Notes under the pieces: model-generated | What the model was told of the DNA's origin: nothing | The model's database searches: none | The model's input: the letters and a program-made list of their open reading frames with translations, nothing else | From: an uncultured bacterium | GTDB taxonomy: Bacteria > Patescibacteriota > Minisyncoccia > Phycocordibacterales > UBA9973 | NCBI GenBank assembly: GCA_903862375.1 | Contig: CAIOXR010000039.1 | Span: forward strand, 1-31,078 | Direction of reading: 5' to 3' | Length of the DNA: 31,078 nt | In this document: piece after piece, positions 30,933 through 31,078 of the stretch | How positions within the stretch are numbered: the first letter of the stretch is position 1 | Layout of the letters: each line of letters starts with the position of its first letter | Position numbers and translations under genes: made by a program

Positions 30933-30962
30933 TCTTAATTATTAATTCTTAATTATTAATTA
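30933..30962. repeat. Short tandem repeat downstream of the fourth paralogue
   Basis: Two near-exact copies of TTCTTAATTATTAA lie next to the stop codon. A single copy of the same 14-mer occurs at about 27226-27239, just downstream of paralogue 2. The repeat therefore seems to travel with the 3' ends of the family. Confidence 0.5.
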
Positions 30963-30963
30963 T

Positions 30964-31078
30964 TTAATACACCTCTTGCTGATAACACTTCTCACAGTAT
31001 ACTATCTCAGGACGTTCGGGTGAATATGAAGTCTCAAAGGTATTAGTACAACCTTCTTTCATACAGGATCTATGCCAG
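30964..31078 (-). CDS. C-terminal end of a fourth cysteine-rich paralogue (cut by the window edge)
   Basis: The last 37 codons of a further family member run off the window end: WHRSCMKEGCTNTF... through CEKCYQQEVY and TAA. The final 57 nt (31022-31078) are identical, base for base, to 1667-1723 in paralogue 1 on the opposite strand. The upstream part is not visible, so completeness is unknown. The 135-nt space between this and paralogue 3 holds a tandem TTCTTAATTATTAA repeat (about 30933-30962) and nothing else recognisable. Confidence 0.85.
   Translation of the reverse strand, partial: WHRSCMKEGCTNTFETSYSPERPEIVYCEKCYQQEVY

Noticed and set aside
1..31078. Recoding of TGA as in Gracilibacteria or Absconditabacteria
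   Set aside because: All recognised genes use TGG for conserved Trp and show no internal TGA at conserved Gly positions; frames are complete under the standard bacterial code.
1..31078. CRISPR arrays, prophage genes, or restriction systems
   Set aside because: No evenly spaced direct repeats, and no phage, Cas, or restriction-modification proteins seen.

Overview
The window is AT-rich chromosomal DNA (about one third G+C by eye) with short intergenic spaces, standard stop codon use (mostly TAA, no internal TGA) and a set of core bacterial genes. Compact core proteins, paralogous cysteine-rich zinc-ribbon proteins, a ProRS pair of mixed ancestry, and promoters placed so close to the ATG that transcripts should be leaderless all suggest a Candidate Phyla Radiation bacterium (Patescibacteria, probably Parcubacteria/Paceibacteria-like). 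No marker was searched, so this placement is inference.

Layout. 1-3.9 kb: a cysteine-rich ribbon protein, a MazG-like pyrophosphohydrolase and a rhodanese, the ribosome-assembly GTPase EngB, and a TMEM175-like channel closed by a 24-bp perfect terminator hairpin. 3.9-14.7 kb (minus strand): ddl, a structured intergenic element, uvrC-uvrA, a structured spacer with divergent promoters and a possible small RNA, then uvrB-tgt-mreC-mreB, tightly packed or overlapping. 14.7-18.3 kb: two prolyl-tRNA synthetase genes of different ancestry, each bracketed by copies of the same promoter and of the start of mreB. A REP-associated transposase cassette with hairpin ends sits exactly at their junction. 18.4-20.9 kb: rpsB with a structured leader, tsf, a small membrane protein and a cytidylyltransferase. 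21 kb: tRNA-Thr(UGU) preceded by two decayed copies of its own 5' half. 21.2-24 kb: a membrane-anchored thioredoxin-like protein, a processive-type GT2 glycosyltransferase, and a DsbA-like protein whose domain halves are in swapped order. 24-31 kb: rpoD (with a lysine-rich extension) and dnaG, then two complete and one partial cysteine-rich ribbon genes.

Most notable signals. (1) Palindromic DNA elements are inserted in frame inside uvrC, tgt, uvrB and uvrA. The uvrC and tgt copies are the same repeat, read in different frames, with a compensatory stem change. This resembles the coding palindromic elements known from Rickettsia. (2) The proS-RAYT-proS structure looks like an allelic or tandem integration marked by its own scars. 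(3) The paralogous cysteine-rich family has zinc ribbons at both ends and a cysteine-ladder middle; the two window ends share 57 identical bases. (4) The DsbA-like protein appears circularly permuted. (5) A recurring -10 box / 6-nt / ATG layout points to widespread leaderless transcription.
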